DNA of 34,557 nt, taken from positions 1,927 to 36,483 of the forward strand of contig LSSL01001905.1 of NCBI GenBank assembly GCA_001953115.1. Reading direction: 5' to 3'. The position numbers were made by a program, and so were the translations under genes. The DNA comes from Smittium mucronatum (Eukaryota > Kickxellomycota > Harpellomycetes > Harpellales > Legeriomycetaceae). The notes under the pieces are model-generated. The model saw only the letters and a list, made by a program, of their open reading frames with translations. It made no database searches and was not told the DNA's origin. Positions 10,363 through 20,482 of this stretch are shown piece by piece (the stretch's first letter is position 1; every line of letters starts with the position of its first letter).

Positions 10363-10504
10363 CAAAGTTTCTATATACTTCGACTATCTAAAATCAAAAT
10401 AAATCCATTTATATTTTAAAAAATAATCGCTATCCAAATATAAGTTTGTATTTCACGTTTATAAAGTGTAATATAAACTAGGTATAAATAGAATAGAAAC
10501 TTTG
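10363..10504. repeat. Nested inverted repeats, possible small palindromic element
   Basis: The outer pair CAAAGTTTCTAT (10363-10374) and ATAGAAACTTTG (10493-10504) is perfect over 12 bp. Inside it, AGTTTGTATTTCAC (10443-10456) pairs with GTGTAATATAAACT (10466-10479) at 12 of 14 positions around a 9-nt loop. Nesting makes a folded or MITE-like unit of about 140 bp plausible, but single 12-mers of this kind are expected by chance in such DNA. Confidence 0.3.
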
Positions 10505-11482
10505 ATAGTTCGAAAAAAGGTTAATTTTCTCTAGTAAAGTGAAAAAATATATTATAACCAAATGATTTTATTTTAAATAAAAGCTAAGTATATTTAAATT
10601 TAATTAAATATAAAACTCTTAAGTAATTATGGGGTTCAATTCTGTAAAAAAATAAAATTTGGTAATTATCTGAAATTTTTAAATAAAATAAAATAAAGTA
10701 ATTTTTTTTTTTAATAAGGCTTCTTAATGATTAGAGATTAATGAAATTTTATATAATATGATTTGGTAAATGTATAAAAAAAAACCATTTCCGAAAGATT
10801 TGACCAATTTTATTGCTTCAAATACTATAGCTTCACATATTTCAAAATTAAAATATCTTCTTTAATGAAGTATATGATATTTATGTATAATAATTGGATA
10901 ATATAATATTCATGGTGAGGTGACTGAAATTATATTTCAAATTGGCTTTTAGAATAGTTAGGCTAATTTTTTCCGGCAATTTTTATTAAATTATTTGCTT
11001 TTTTAAAAAGTATTTTTTTTAGCGTTTTTTAATTTTACTAGATATTTTATTTTTGATACTGAATTATTATAGGTTGATTTATTAAGAAAAATGCTGTAGT
11101 AGGACTATAGCTCTGGCATATGAATTTAAAAATATTTTAAAAAACTATGTCAAAAGATGATAAAAAATAGGAGTTCTCAAAAAAAATCCTATTACTCGAT
11201 CAAACTTAACCTTTGAGGTTCAAAAAATTAATTAAAATCCTATTTGTGAAGAATAATACAATTTTTTTGAAATATTAATAATAAATGATTTATAAAGGTT
11301 GATTTTAAAAACAGTGTGTATATTGATCGAAAAATTAAGATATTTTTGTCATTTTTCCTTGAAAATAATAATTTAATTATTATATCTATTTCTTATCCAG
11401 TATATCATGACGCTATAATTTACAGCAAATTATTATACCGGAAATTGGTTTTCAATTGAGCTATTTTTATCTCAGTAGCTAA
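10505..11482. other. AT-rich intergenic sequence, nothing recognised
   Basis: No readable frame, RNA or supported repeat apart from homopolymer A and T runs. Confidence 0.55.
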
Positions 11483-11650
11483 ATTTTTTTATATGAGAGA
11501 TTCTCTTTGAGAGTGGACAATTTATTAATAAAAATTTACTTCCTAATTCGGAAATAAATACCAAGAAAATTGATAAAATTGTTGGATAATTCAAAATTTA
11601 GATTACAAAAAAGAGTTTCCTATTGGCAAAATGTGAGAAGCTTGTATAAG
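11483..11650 (+). repeat. Diverged dispersed repeat, copy 2
   Basis: Colinear with 7166-7335 (see there). The best-kept parts are GAGAGATTCTCTTTGAGA with GGACAATTTATT at the start, and AGAGTTTCCTATTGGCAAAA toward the end. Confidence 0.4.
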
Positions 11651-12528
11651 CAAAAATTTTATCCATTTTTATTAGCTTAGTGACGAATAAACGTAATTTT
11701 TTGCCAATGGTTTGCATGGTAAAAAAAAGTCTGGTCTTGTAAAGACTATCCCATATTTCTATATTAATAATTTAGCGAATTGGAATACATTGAGAATTCT
11801 AAAAATTAAATGGTTAAACCCGTCATTTTCAATATGTAAAATGTTTTAACTAATCGTTTCAATTCAAATATGCTCTATAACTTTAATTAATAATTTTAAA
11901 TTCCATTTGATGGATAATTAATCCAATTTTTAACGAGTAAATAATCCATTTATATTGGCTCAATATTATAGTGTTGATTATAGGGGATTCTTATTAGATC
12001 ATATTTTTTTTTCTTTTTAAAACATTGGCTAATTTCTAATTTATTAATTATGGAATAGAAATTCAAGCTTACTAATAGAAGCTGAAAAACATACTTTTAT
12101 TGGCGTTTAAATAATTTTTTTACAGGTTAATGTCACAAAAGATTTGAAAATTTAATTATCCAATAAATTTTTATGTTTAGTAAAACATATTTTCAAATAA
12201 GAAAAATGGTAAAATTTATAGAGTAGTGTTTACTCTAAAACGGGATTTCCCATAAATATTGTTGGTCATGTAATGTCCGTAGTGTAATATTATCATTTCC
12301 TCCAACCACTTGTGGCCCAATTAATTTCTCAAATAATTTTTTATTTGCTGAATGTTATATTTTACCAATAATATGCATTTTTTTTTAAAAAAAATATTAT
12401 ATGGGGTTAGGGTTGTATATTTATTCAAAAAAATCGTATTTTATAGAGATATTCTTATACAATTTACAGAATTAAAAAGAATTTCGAAATAATTGATAGG
12501 TTCGATCCAAGATTCAAATATATATGAA
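11651..12528. promoter_or_regulatory. Upstream region of DPH3
   Basis: No coding frame. AT-rich, with a slightly less AT-rich patch at about 12270-12320 (TTTCCTCCAACCACTTGTGG) some 210 bases before the DPH3 start. Promoter and 5' leader presumably lie here, but I see no element that I can name. Confidence 0.3.
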
Positions 12529-12768
12529 ATGAATGTTTACGATACAGTTGAGATCGAGGACATGGAATTCGACGAGGATTTGGGCCTATACAAGTACCCT
12601 TGTCCTTGTGGAGATGTGTTTCAAATAACTCTCGATGAACTGTACGATGGAGAAGACATTGCTAAATGTCCCAGCTGTTCACTCTTATTGCGTGTTGTAT
12701 ATGATCCAGAAGATTTCGCCGATGATCAGCAAGATTTAGAATTTGATTCTCGAGTTCTAATTTCCTAA
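12529..12768 (+). CDS. DPH3: Diphthamide biosynthesis protein 3, CSL zinc finger
   Basis: DPH3 (Kti11) is a small iron/zinc-binding electron carrier. With Dph1-Dph2 it supports the first step of diphthamide formation on elongation factor 2, and with Kti13 it supports Elongator-dependent tRNA wobble modification. The 79-residue product shows the whole family pattern: an acidic start (EIEDMEFDED), the first metal pair in YPCPCGDVFQI (Cys25, Cys27), the second in CPSC (Cys47, Cys50) followed by SLLLRVVYD, and an acidic tail. Usual length is about 80 residues. I chose the ATG at 12529 because the protein then starts as in known DPH3 proteins. The frame is open back to a TAA at 12490-12492 but has no earlier ATG. 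The gene is intron-free and has clearly higher G+C than its surroundings, so it looks intact and under selection. Confidence 0.96.
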   Translation: MNVYDTVEIEDMEFDEDLGLYKYPCPCGDVFQITLDELYDGEDIAKCPSCSLLLRVVYDPEDFADDQQDLEFDSRVLIS

Positions 12769-13157
12769 AAACTCAATCTTTATCTCAAACAAAATTTAGA
12801 TTCATGGTTCTATATCCAGTTTCAATCCGAATCCTCTTCCTCACTCTTCAAATTGCATTCCATATTTTCACGGCTAATTTATTCGTAGAATATCTTTTCG
12901 TATAGATTTATTTTCATCGTAGAAAATTTTCGTACACCATCTTTGAATTTTTTGTATTTTCTACCCTCGTCTCATTCTTTCGCACAATTTACTTCAATTT
13001 TGATATTAATTGGAATAAATTCATCTCTCCATTTAATTGTATTTAATATTATTCTGTGTGAGATAGAGTCTTAATATATTTATGTTATCAAACCTTTCGG
13101 ATGATGTTTTTTTTTAAAATCTTTTTGAAGTTATAGATATATTACCACATTAAATGA
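12769..13157 (+). other. Pyrimidine-rich 3' flank of DPH3
   Basis: After the DPH3 stop the + strand is rich in T and C for about 300 bases, which reduces stops and leaves short open frames; one of 34 codons starts at an ATG at 12804. I read it as 3' untranslated sequence. A near-repeat CGTAGAATATCTTTTCGTA / CGTAGAAAATTTTCGTAC lies at about 12886-12935. Confidence 0.4.
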
Positions 13158-13624
13158 ATGAGTATGTTGCGATTTGTTAGATATGTTTCAGAGGAAGCAT
13201 TTCTAAATATTGCTATACCCTTGAATATAAATTACAGCAGGTGAATTCTTTTCATTTTTTTAAATTCTATCTTAATCGGAATCTTATAATTCTTCCAGTT
13301 GACACAGAGCATCAAATTATGTGCCAATAACCCTGAAAAAAAATCCCTTTTTCAATATTAAGGATTTCAAAAAATATTATGTGTTAAATAATGAATTAAA
13401 TACTACCAAATTTGGGTTTCAGTTATACAAACTAATACATGAACTGTAATGTTAAATCCACCGAATGAAAATAGAAAGGTTGTTAAAAATAATTTTTTTA
13501 TACTATATGATCAGAATATTCATTGCTAAAATTTATTTTTTTGTCATATTCCATTAGTTTTTGTTCACCTGAATTCTTTCAATATAAAAAAAAATTAGAT
13601 ACTACGCCAATTACAAATATATGA
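13158..13624 (+). CDS. Possible three-exon small protein gene (13158-13240, 13308-13445, 13558-13624)
   Basis: A model joining three open exons across GT-AG introns gives 95 residues. Exon 1 starts at an ATG (13158, with a second in-frame ATG at 13164), reads MSMLRFVRYVSEEAFLNIAI, and ends at CAG before GTGAAT. Intron 1 is 67 nt, ending at ACACAG (13307). Exon 2 includes LKKNPFFNIKDFKKYYVLNN and TTKFGFQLYKLIHEL. Intron 2 (13446-13557) is GTAATG to CCATTAG. Exon 3 reads FCSPEFFQYKKKLDTTPITNI up to TGA (13622-13624). The basic, hydrophobic start could be a mitochondrial targeting sequence. An earlier AG (13297) in intron 1 would create an immediate stop, and an out-of-frame ATG lies at 13154. 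Open runs of this size occur by chance here, and I recognise no family, so this is a hypothesis. Confidence 0.27.
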
Positions 13625-13782
13625 TGATAAAACATAAAGCAACGTGTCTTTGCTTCAATTAAAAGGGCTTGAAATATTAGTGGATATTTTTAATAAATAT
13701 TCAAAATATTGATATAAATCCATCTATATGATATTATTGATATTAAGAAGATAATTATCGAGTTGATTTATTAACATCATAA

Positions 13783-14025
13783 AAAAAAAACTATTTAAAT
13801 CTGGTTATAAATATTAAAGCAATTGATTTATCTTTAATATTAGTTATTTATGAAAAAGAATCTCGGATTTTATTCTTTTATGTCGAATTATATTGCATTG
13901 ATTTAGCTGTCCATAAATCTGAATTCAGTTCCTTTAAGAAAAATCCCTTATCAAGTTTACTCTGCTCTCTTAAATCGAAAAAATCTTTAGTTACTTTGTA
14001 TGATCCTTATATTTCTACCCTCTAG
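13783..14025 (+). other. Coding-like fragment, possible terminal exon
   Basis: An open frame of about 80 codons ends at TAG (14023-14025) with no in-frame ATG. Its last 60 codons look most protein-like: IYEKESRILFFYVELYCIDL, then HKSEFSSFKKNPLSSLL and SLVTLYDPYISTL. A plausible splice acceptor (TTTAATATTAG) lies just before, at 13842. Upstream, 13640-13710 holds another short open run (NVSLLQLKGLEILVDIFNKY) in a different frame. These may be exons or debris of one decayed gene. I could not join them to the model at 13158-13624 with acceptable splice sites, and I propose no function. Confidence 0.22.
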
Positions 14026-16460
14026 TTAAAGATTTTAAATAAATCAATATCAATAAGTTTTTCCCCATTACAAAAAAAAGCATTTAATATACACGTAGAT
14101 TGGATAGTTGAATAAACTTTTTTTTTATTGTCAAATTAAATAGATATAGAGAATATAGAAGCTTGAACTATCAGATGGGTGTGAAACGTTATATCTTCTT
14201 GAAGTTCGATAGCAATAATATATATAAACCTAATTTAAAATTTATAGATTGCCACTGGAATTATAAAATTATAAAATTAGAATTCTTTTTTTAATTTTAT
14301 CGATTTCCGAAAGATATATAATTAATTTAAGCAGCATTTTAATAAATTTCAACAATCCAAATTTTATGCATCTTTATCCATATCCATATCTCAAATTATA
14401 AAAGAATTTACAAATTATACTCTTCATTATATCTAAACAGGCAATTTGTTCGAGTTTAAATCATCACATAAATACCATTTATAAATTCAATTTTTTTTTA
14501 TGAATGAAAACGTTAAATTCCTGTATATTATCAATACCTATAATAAAATTCCTTATGTAATTGTATCAGTATTTTCAATAAACATTTTAGTATTATTATT
14601 ATTATAATTATCAATATTACAATTAAAATTTGGGATTTTTTCAATTTACCAATTTATAAATTTGTATTAATAATCTTATCCTATACATTTTGGATCTTTA
14701 ATTTTGAATGTTTTAAAATATAAAAGATCTCTTGCTCATATTTTTAGTCTTGGAATATATTTTTAAATTGACCATGTTTATTCATAATTCATTCATAAAA
14801 AAGATTCATGGATATTTATACATTGAAAATTGATTTTTGTTTATAGTTTTATAAAAATATAGCCTTGGGATTGATGCCATTTCTGTAATCAGACCTAATT
14901 TAAATGAATGTAAAGGTAAAAGAATATTTCTATGATTATTAATAAAGTTGATTATCCATTTAGACTTTTTGTGTATTGCAGGCATTAGGGGATGATATTT
15001 TATAGAAAAAAATATAGTTTTTTTAAATATTTAAATTTAAAATTCAAATATACAACCAAATCAGATACCAATTTCATAATCGTAAAAAAAAAAAGAATCC
15101 TATTTAGTATGTAACTAATGAAAAAATTTCCATTCTTAACAAGAAATATGATTTTAGACAATAAATGTATTTTTTTATAAAATATATAAATTAGAAAAAA
15201 ATTGCATTTATAGTAAAAATATGAAATTTTTAAATGTATTTTTATTGAAATTTATTGTCAAAATAATTATTCATAAAAAAGATATTTATACAAATATATT
15301 GATTAAATTTAAGATTTTTATAGAAATTAATAATTTATTCTCAACCCCGGAACAACGCTAAAATAAAAATTTGATTTTTTTTTGGAATTCATTTAAATTT
15401 ATTTAAAATCTAGTAGTTAGATTTTTTTTCTATATAAACCTTTAATTTTTAAATTTTTAGAATGAAAACTAAAATGTAGTCAGAAATTCTACTTAACTTA
15501 TACTTAATCGCATAAAAATACTTATATCTATAAGATCATATAATAGAATGTTATTTATAAGTGCCTGTATTATCTATTCGAAATAAAAGAGGGATAGAAT
15601 CGAGATCAAATAAACGAAGTTTCACTTTTAATCGAAAAAGTGAAAAAAAATAATTAAACTTCTGTTCTTTGCAAAACGCTATTGATATTAAATACAAAAT
15701 AATAAATATTCAATATCTGAAGGAAGAATGAAACCTTTTTAATGCTTAGGAAACAGTTTCTATGCAATTGATTATATTGGTTTACGTTATTTAATCAATT
15801 ATATTTTAGGAACAGTGTTTTATAATTATATTTTGGAATTTTTAGAATTTGATGAGTCTTATAGTGGCCTTATAATAGAATTAAATGGACCTTTCTAAAG
15901 CGAAAAAAAAAATCAGTACAAAATTTTTTAGATACACACTTCTATTAAAATGAAACTATAGTGTATTTTTCTTATTTATAATTTTATAATTTTTTATATA
16001 TGGATTTCGGTTTGATTTGAGTAAAAAAACTTTTTTATTAAAATAGTAATTATATATATATAATTCAATTGTTAGTAACATATAAATTTATTTCTATATA
16101 TAACACCCTATTTCTCTAAAATTACATTTAGTTGAATGAAGTATATGAATAAATCTGAGAGATTACAGAAATTTAGAAAATAATCCAAATTTATCAAAAT
16201 AATCTAGAATAATGTTTACCATTTGAAAGTGGGTATTTTTTAGGCCTATTTTTCTTATTCTAGGATTTGTCTGATTTATTTTATATAAAATACATTTAAC
16301 CCGTAAGCAATACTCCGAATGTTTTAATTACATCCTGAAATAAATAAAAAATACAAAAAACTCATTATCTCTAGTATATTGGGTGTATTTTATTTATTTT
16401 TTAGAAACCATAAATTATCAAAATTTGCATTTTTTAATAGTTATTATATGTAAATGCGAG
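14026..16460. other. AT-rich intergenic sequence between convergent genes
   Basis: No gene recognised. Contains a clear hairpin at about 15620-15646 (TTTCACTTTT, short loop, AAAAGTGAAA) followed by an A-run, and a weaker inverted pair (CAATTGATTA / TAATCAATTA) near 15765-15805. The 3' end region of the minus-strand Ecm33-like gene must lie at the right edge. Confidence 0.5.
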
Positions 16461-17564
16461 CTATGAATGCTTTAATTCATTTTTACATTTAGATTTTTTA
16501 ATATGTATATGGCTTAAATGGAATTCAGTGCAATTGAATGATGACAAAGTTGTAATTTCGAAATCCCCGTCAACTAATATTTCATTTTTAAAAGCAGCAT
16601 ATACGATGTTTCCGCTAATAGTAATGTCACCTGATACTTTTTCTAAATTCATAAAACTGTAATCATCTAGAGCTTCCAAATTAGAATTATTTGTAATCGA
16701 TAGACCGGTCAAGTTTTTTACCAATGGGAAATATAAAAATTCTAAATTATTGTTTCCAAAAACAGAAATACTTCCATCAACTCTTTCAAGATTTGGAAAA
16801 GTTAGCCGGTATGCATTATTTTCTGAAAGAATCAGAGAAGAATGTAGTATATTTAGTTCAGGAAGAAATATACTATCCAATTTTCCAAAATGGGCATCTC
16901 TTTGTATAGAATATAGTATTGGAGCATATATGTAAGACGAAGGCCCGTTATTGTCAATAAGCACATCTCCACTGATGAATTTTAGTTTGGGAAATTTAAT
17001 GATATCGAAGTTTTTATTTCCAAAAATCAATATCCCCCCTAATGATACTAAACTATCGAATTGAGATCTAACAATAAAATTTCCTAACAAGGTTAGACTA
17101 TCAATTCTTTTGACACTTTTTGCTTTTAGATATCTTAGTTTTTTATTATTCAAGACTAAAAAATCGTTCGTGTATATTAGACTTGCAAAATTGATATGTT
17201 CAAGACTATCATTATCAGAAATACTGATATCTTTATTGACTATCTCAAGACTTGAAAAAATTATTGATCTAAGATTTAAATTATTTTCTATTTTTAATTC
17301 ACCGTATATTTTTTTTACCCCACTTATGTCTATCTCATCGCTGTTCGGAATAGAAATGATTAAATCCCCAAAAAATTCAAAACAATTGTTCACATATTGA
17401 AGTTGTGTTAAATTTGTGAGCTTATAATCTTGATAACACAAGTCTATGAAAAATATCAATTAATTTAAAAATAATAATCCATAAATATTATTTTTACCAT
17501 TGATATAAGCATTGGCTGTCAAAAAAACTGTAATCAAAAGCGAAAGTGAATAAAAAACATTCAT
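16461..17564 (-). CDS. Secreted Ecm33/Sps2-like cell-wall repeat protein (exons 17498-17564 and 16461-17443)
   Basis: Proteins of the fungal Ecm33/Sps2 family (receptor-L-like repeats) act at the cell surface in wall assembly. The spliced product is 349 residues. Exon 1 encodes a signal peptide (MNVFYSLSLLITVFLTANA, cut expected after Ala19). Exon 2 adds about a dozen repeats of 21-24 residues of the form GDLxIxxNxxLxxIxFPxLxxV, from about residue 48 to 320, for example GELKIENNLNLRSIIFSSLE and GSISVFGNNNLEFLYFPLV. The only four cysteines after the signal peptide are Cys25 and Cys43 before the repeats and Cys327 and Cys342 after them, matching the capped ends of the family. Several N-glycosylation sites occur (for example N33-L-T). 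There is no C-terminal hydrophobic segment, so no GPI anchor is predicted and the protein is probably soluble or wall-trapped. Codon use is AT-rich, but the frame is clean, ending at TAG. It stands alone. Confidence 0.85.
17444..17497 (-). other. 54-nt phase-1 intron of the Ecm33-like gene
   Basis: On the minus strand the donor is G|GTAAAAAT and the acceptor TTTTTCATAG|AC, with a TTAATTGA branch-like sequence in between. Without splicing, the signal-peptide exon runs into a TAA. With splicing, codon AAT is followed by G|AC (Asp) and the frame passes directly into the first family cysteine. This consistency is the evidence for the intron. Confidence 0.8.
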
Positions 17565-19536
17565 TTTTCTTACTCTGGGTTGCAATAATTTTAGATAGTG
17601 ATAGATATAGTTTGCAAAGTTTATGGTATTTATACTATTATTATTTTTTTAAATAAAAATTGAACCTTTAATTGAATACTGTGGAGTTTGAAATAAAGAT
17701 AGAATTTTTTTGTTTTCAGTTAGATTAGCATTTCATTACATGACTATTTGGGTTTAATTTTTGATATCACCATTTCGAGATTTTGAAGAATAAAAAACAT
17801 CCATTAAATCTGATAACGGTAAATCAGATTAGAGGTTCGGTTTTTTTTACTCAACGGTATATAGATATTAACATGAATAAATCAGGAAAAGCGGGTATCT
17901 AAAAGATATAAGCAGGTTTTTTTAGCATTGGTTTATTCAGGAAAATTCAAAATATTTTAAAAATAAATCACATTAATTTCAAGAAAAAAAAATCTTCGAT
18001 AGATGACATCTCATTTGAAGTATTAGAAATTTACTCACGATTATTAAATTAAACAGAGCTAAGAATTTTACCTCAAAAAATAAATAAATTTCAATTTAAA
18101 TAAAATGGTCTTGGTATGACCATTTTCAATTATGAAAAAATAATAAGAATAATAAAAATTTAGATTTTTGATATCATAATTTTTTGGAATAATAAATAAA
18201 TTTAAAAACAAAATATAGCATTAATAGATTGATGAGATTTTTTTTCCAGTAAAATATCTATTAGATTTATCCATTTTGAAATAGGCTCAATTTCCATGTT
18301 AGGAAATCAAGATAAAAAAATGGTTTGGGATCGATACAGAATAAAAATTCAGGTTTTTAATACATATAATTTTTTTCATGAAAAGCGAAGAATTATTTTT
18401 TACTTTGATCCAATATCGATTTCAATCTAAACATATTAATTAATTATCACCAAAAATTTTTTAATGGCTATTGGATTAAGAAATCAAATACACAAAGCTT
18501 TATTTCTTAATAGTACCAATTGTATGCAAATTAAGACCTACTCATACTTTAAAACGATTTATTAGTTATACAATTTTAGAGAATTTACCACTTATCTTTA
18601 ATAATCTTTTTATTCCATTTACCATAAATTTAGGTAAGTAAAATTCCTGAATTTTAAGAATCAATTATTTAAACTTTAGATCATTTTACTAATATATATA
18701 TAATATTTTAATTCAAATGATGGATAAATTCATGTAAATTTTTTTGTCAAGTTCAGCTAAAAATAAAATAAAATAATTATAATTATTTATATATTTATTA
18801 TAAGATTTTAGTGCTTTAGATGTTTAAGGGGTAATAAAAACCAATAGTATCAATTATAACCGGTTATGAAAAACCCACTAAACTCGAAATTTACATTTGA
18901 TCGATCATATTTAAAAGTGGTTACAAAATAATCTTTAGGATTTCTGAACTCATAATTTAACTTTTGAAAAAAATTATCGAGTTATCTGATAAAAATCATA
19001 AATTTTGAGATATAAAAAGAGAAAAAGGATAAAAATTAATTTAAATATTTCTTAAAATGGAATAAACTAAAAATAATCAAAATTTAAATTGTGAATTCGA
19101 TTTTTTTATAAACTTTTGAATTGAGGGATATATGATAATCTCTACTGATGCCACCATTCTAAAATTCATTAGATCTTACTTCAAAAGAGTTAAAGCTAAT
19201 AAAATATTAATTTAAAACAGTTTGGTATCAAAGAAATTTGATTAGGCTATGTCAAGAGCATTATAAGTAAAATCAAAATAAATGAAAATTCTGTTATTTG
19301 AATATTAACAATAAATTTCTTTAAATAAAATAAAATAAATAAATGAGAACACATATATTATGTATGGAAATTATTATAGTATTCCTGAGGAGTAAATTTT
19401 CGGGAATTGATAAAATGTAAAAAATAATAAGTTTATAGCTTTTTTTTTTTTCAAAAATAGTTCAAAAAAGGTGATGAAATAAAAAAAATTGTTTTCACTT
19501 ATCTCATCTTTATCTTTCTAAAAGTTGTATATCTAG
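17565..19536. other. AT-rich upstream region of the Ecm33-like gene
   Basis: No gene recognised. The part next to 17564 should hold the promoter and 5' leader of the minus-strand gene. I see no nameable control element. The rest consists of A/T tracts. Confidence 0.45.
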
Positions 19537-19881
19537 TTATTAATATTATATATATATAAACAGTTTTACATTTTTTTGGATCGAGTCTTTAAATTACTAA
19601 CCCAATTCGAAAGTATTTGGCTTAGGATCTCAACGACTCTGGTGAATAATTTTTCAATGGTTTCAGTCTATATCAATTAACATATACCCCTGTATCAATA
19701 TATCTATTTTATAGAAATATTACATCATGTATTAGATAGCGTATTTGACTCTAATTTTATTTATTTATATGCTAAAAATTAGTATGGAGCTATTTTCATT
19801 GCAAAAATAATCATATTCTATGTTATTAAGGTATATTTATGCCAATATTTTTTATGGTCATTATGGGTATTAAATTCTAAC
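19537..19881 (+). pseudogene. Coding-like relic interrupted by TAA and TAG
   Basis: One frame reads protein-like for about 114 codons between a TAG (19534-19536) and a TGA near 19880, broken by a TAA at about 19678 and a TAG at about 19780. Segments include KLLTQFESIWLRISTTLVNN, then IPLYQYIYFIEILHHVLDSV, and further YGAIFIAKIIIFYVIKVY. It ends about 100 bases before the coding repeat copy at 19984 and could be an upstream part of the same element. No start codon or family is recognised. Both internal stops could derive from Gln codons, but at this base composition most stops are TAA or TAG anyway. Confidence 0.3.
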
Positions 19882-19983
19882 TGAACTTTTTTCGCATTTT
19901 ATTTTGTAATGAAGAATTTCGTTGAAATATAAATACATTAAAAACTATAATAAAAAAATATAAAAAAAGATTAAGATAATCAC

Positions 19984-20482
19984 CATAACTACAATAAAAC
20001 CCTTTGCCAATATATTGGCTACATTCCTACGGGAGTTGGGTAAAATTTACCAATCGAAAGATCCCCACCCTGGCATCGCTTCAAGTACATCAGATGTTAG
20101 AGATTACGTGCATTTATAATTTTAGAACATTATCAAAAAAAAAAAAGTCTATTGAATCAATTGAGCTCCTTGATAGAGCGGTTTTTTAATGAATTAATAA
20201 AATTAGACTCCCCCAAAACGTGGGATTAATAGACTTAGCTTTTCTACAAAAATATATTGGATTCAGATCAACCAGAATTTTGAATGACGAACTTGAGCGT
20301 GAAAAATCTATAAGAAAATGATAAAGGACTCGGTTCCTCTTGTTTGGAGATGGTCATACTCTGATATTGCTGAACTTATAATAACTGTGCATTGCTTAAT
20401 CAGCTCTAAAATAAGAAAAGTGCATCGCTTTGGGAATTTTTATTATAAATTACTTCTGAAAATACATTTCTTTAGCCCATAA
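19984..20482 (+). pseudogene. Diverged protein-coding repeat, copy A
   Basis: Homologous to 22798-23495. Shared landmarks in the same order are CATAACTACAATAA (19984-19997), CGAAAG (20054-20059), GGCATCGCTT (20072-20081), TTGAGCTCC (20161-20169), the stretch from AACGTG to TTCTACAAA (20217-20250), and TCCTCTTGTTTGGAGATGG-like sequence from about 20333. Conserved amino-acid runs show it was coding: RKIPTLASL, SIESIELL, then LPQNVGLIDLAFLQKYIGF with RSTRILNDELEREKSIRK up to TGA at 20319-20321, then DSVPLVWRWSYSDIAELI and more up to TAA at 20480-20482. These lie in different frames, so the copy is broken. It is probably part of a transposable element or a duplicated gene. I could not assign a family. 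Confidence 0.6.

Noticed and set aside
12495..12511. GGTTCGATCC just before DPH3 as a tRNA T-arm
   Set aside because: The upstream 60 bases show no acceptor, D or anticodon arms.
16724..17400. Three + strand ORFs inside the Ecm33-like gene
   Set aside because: Antisense shadows of the well-supported minus-strand frame.
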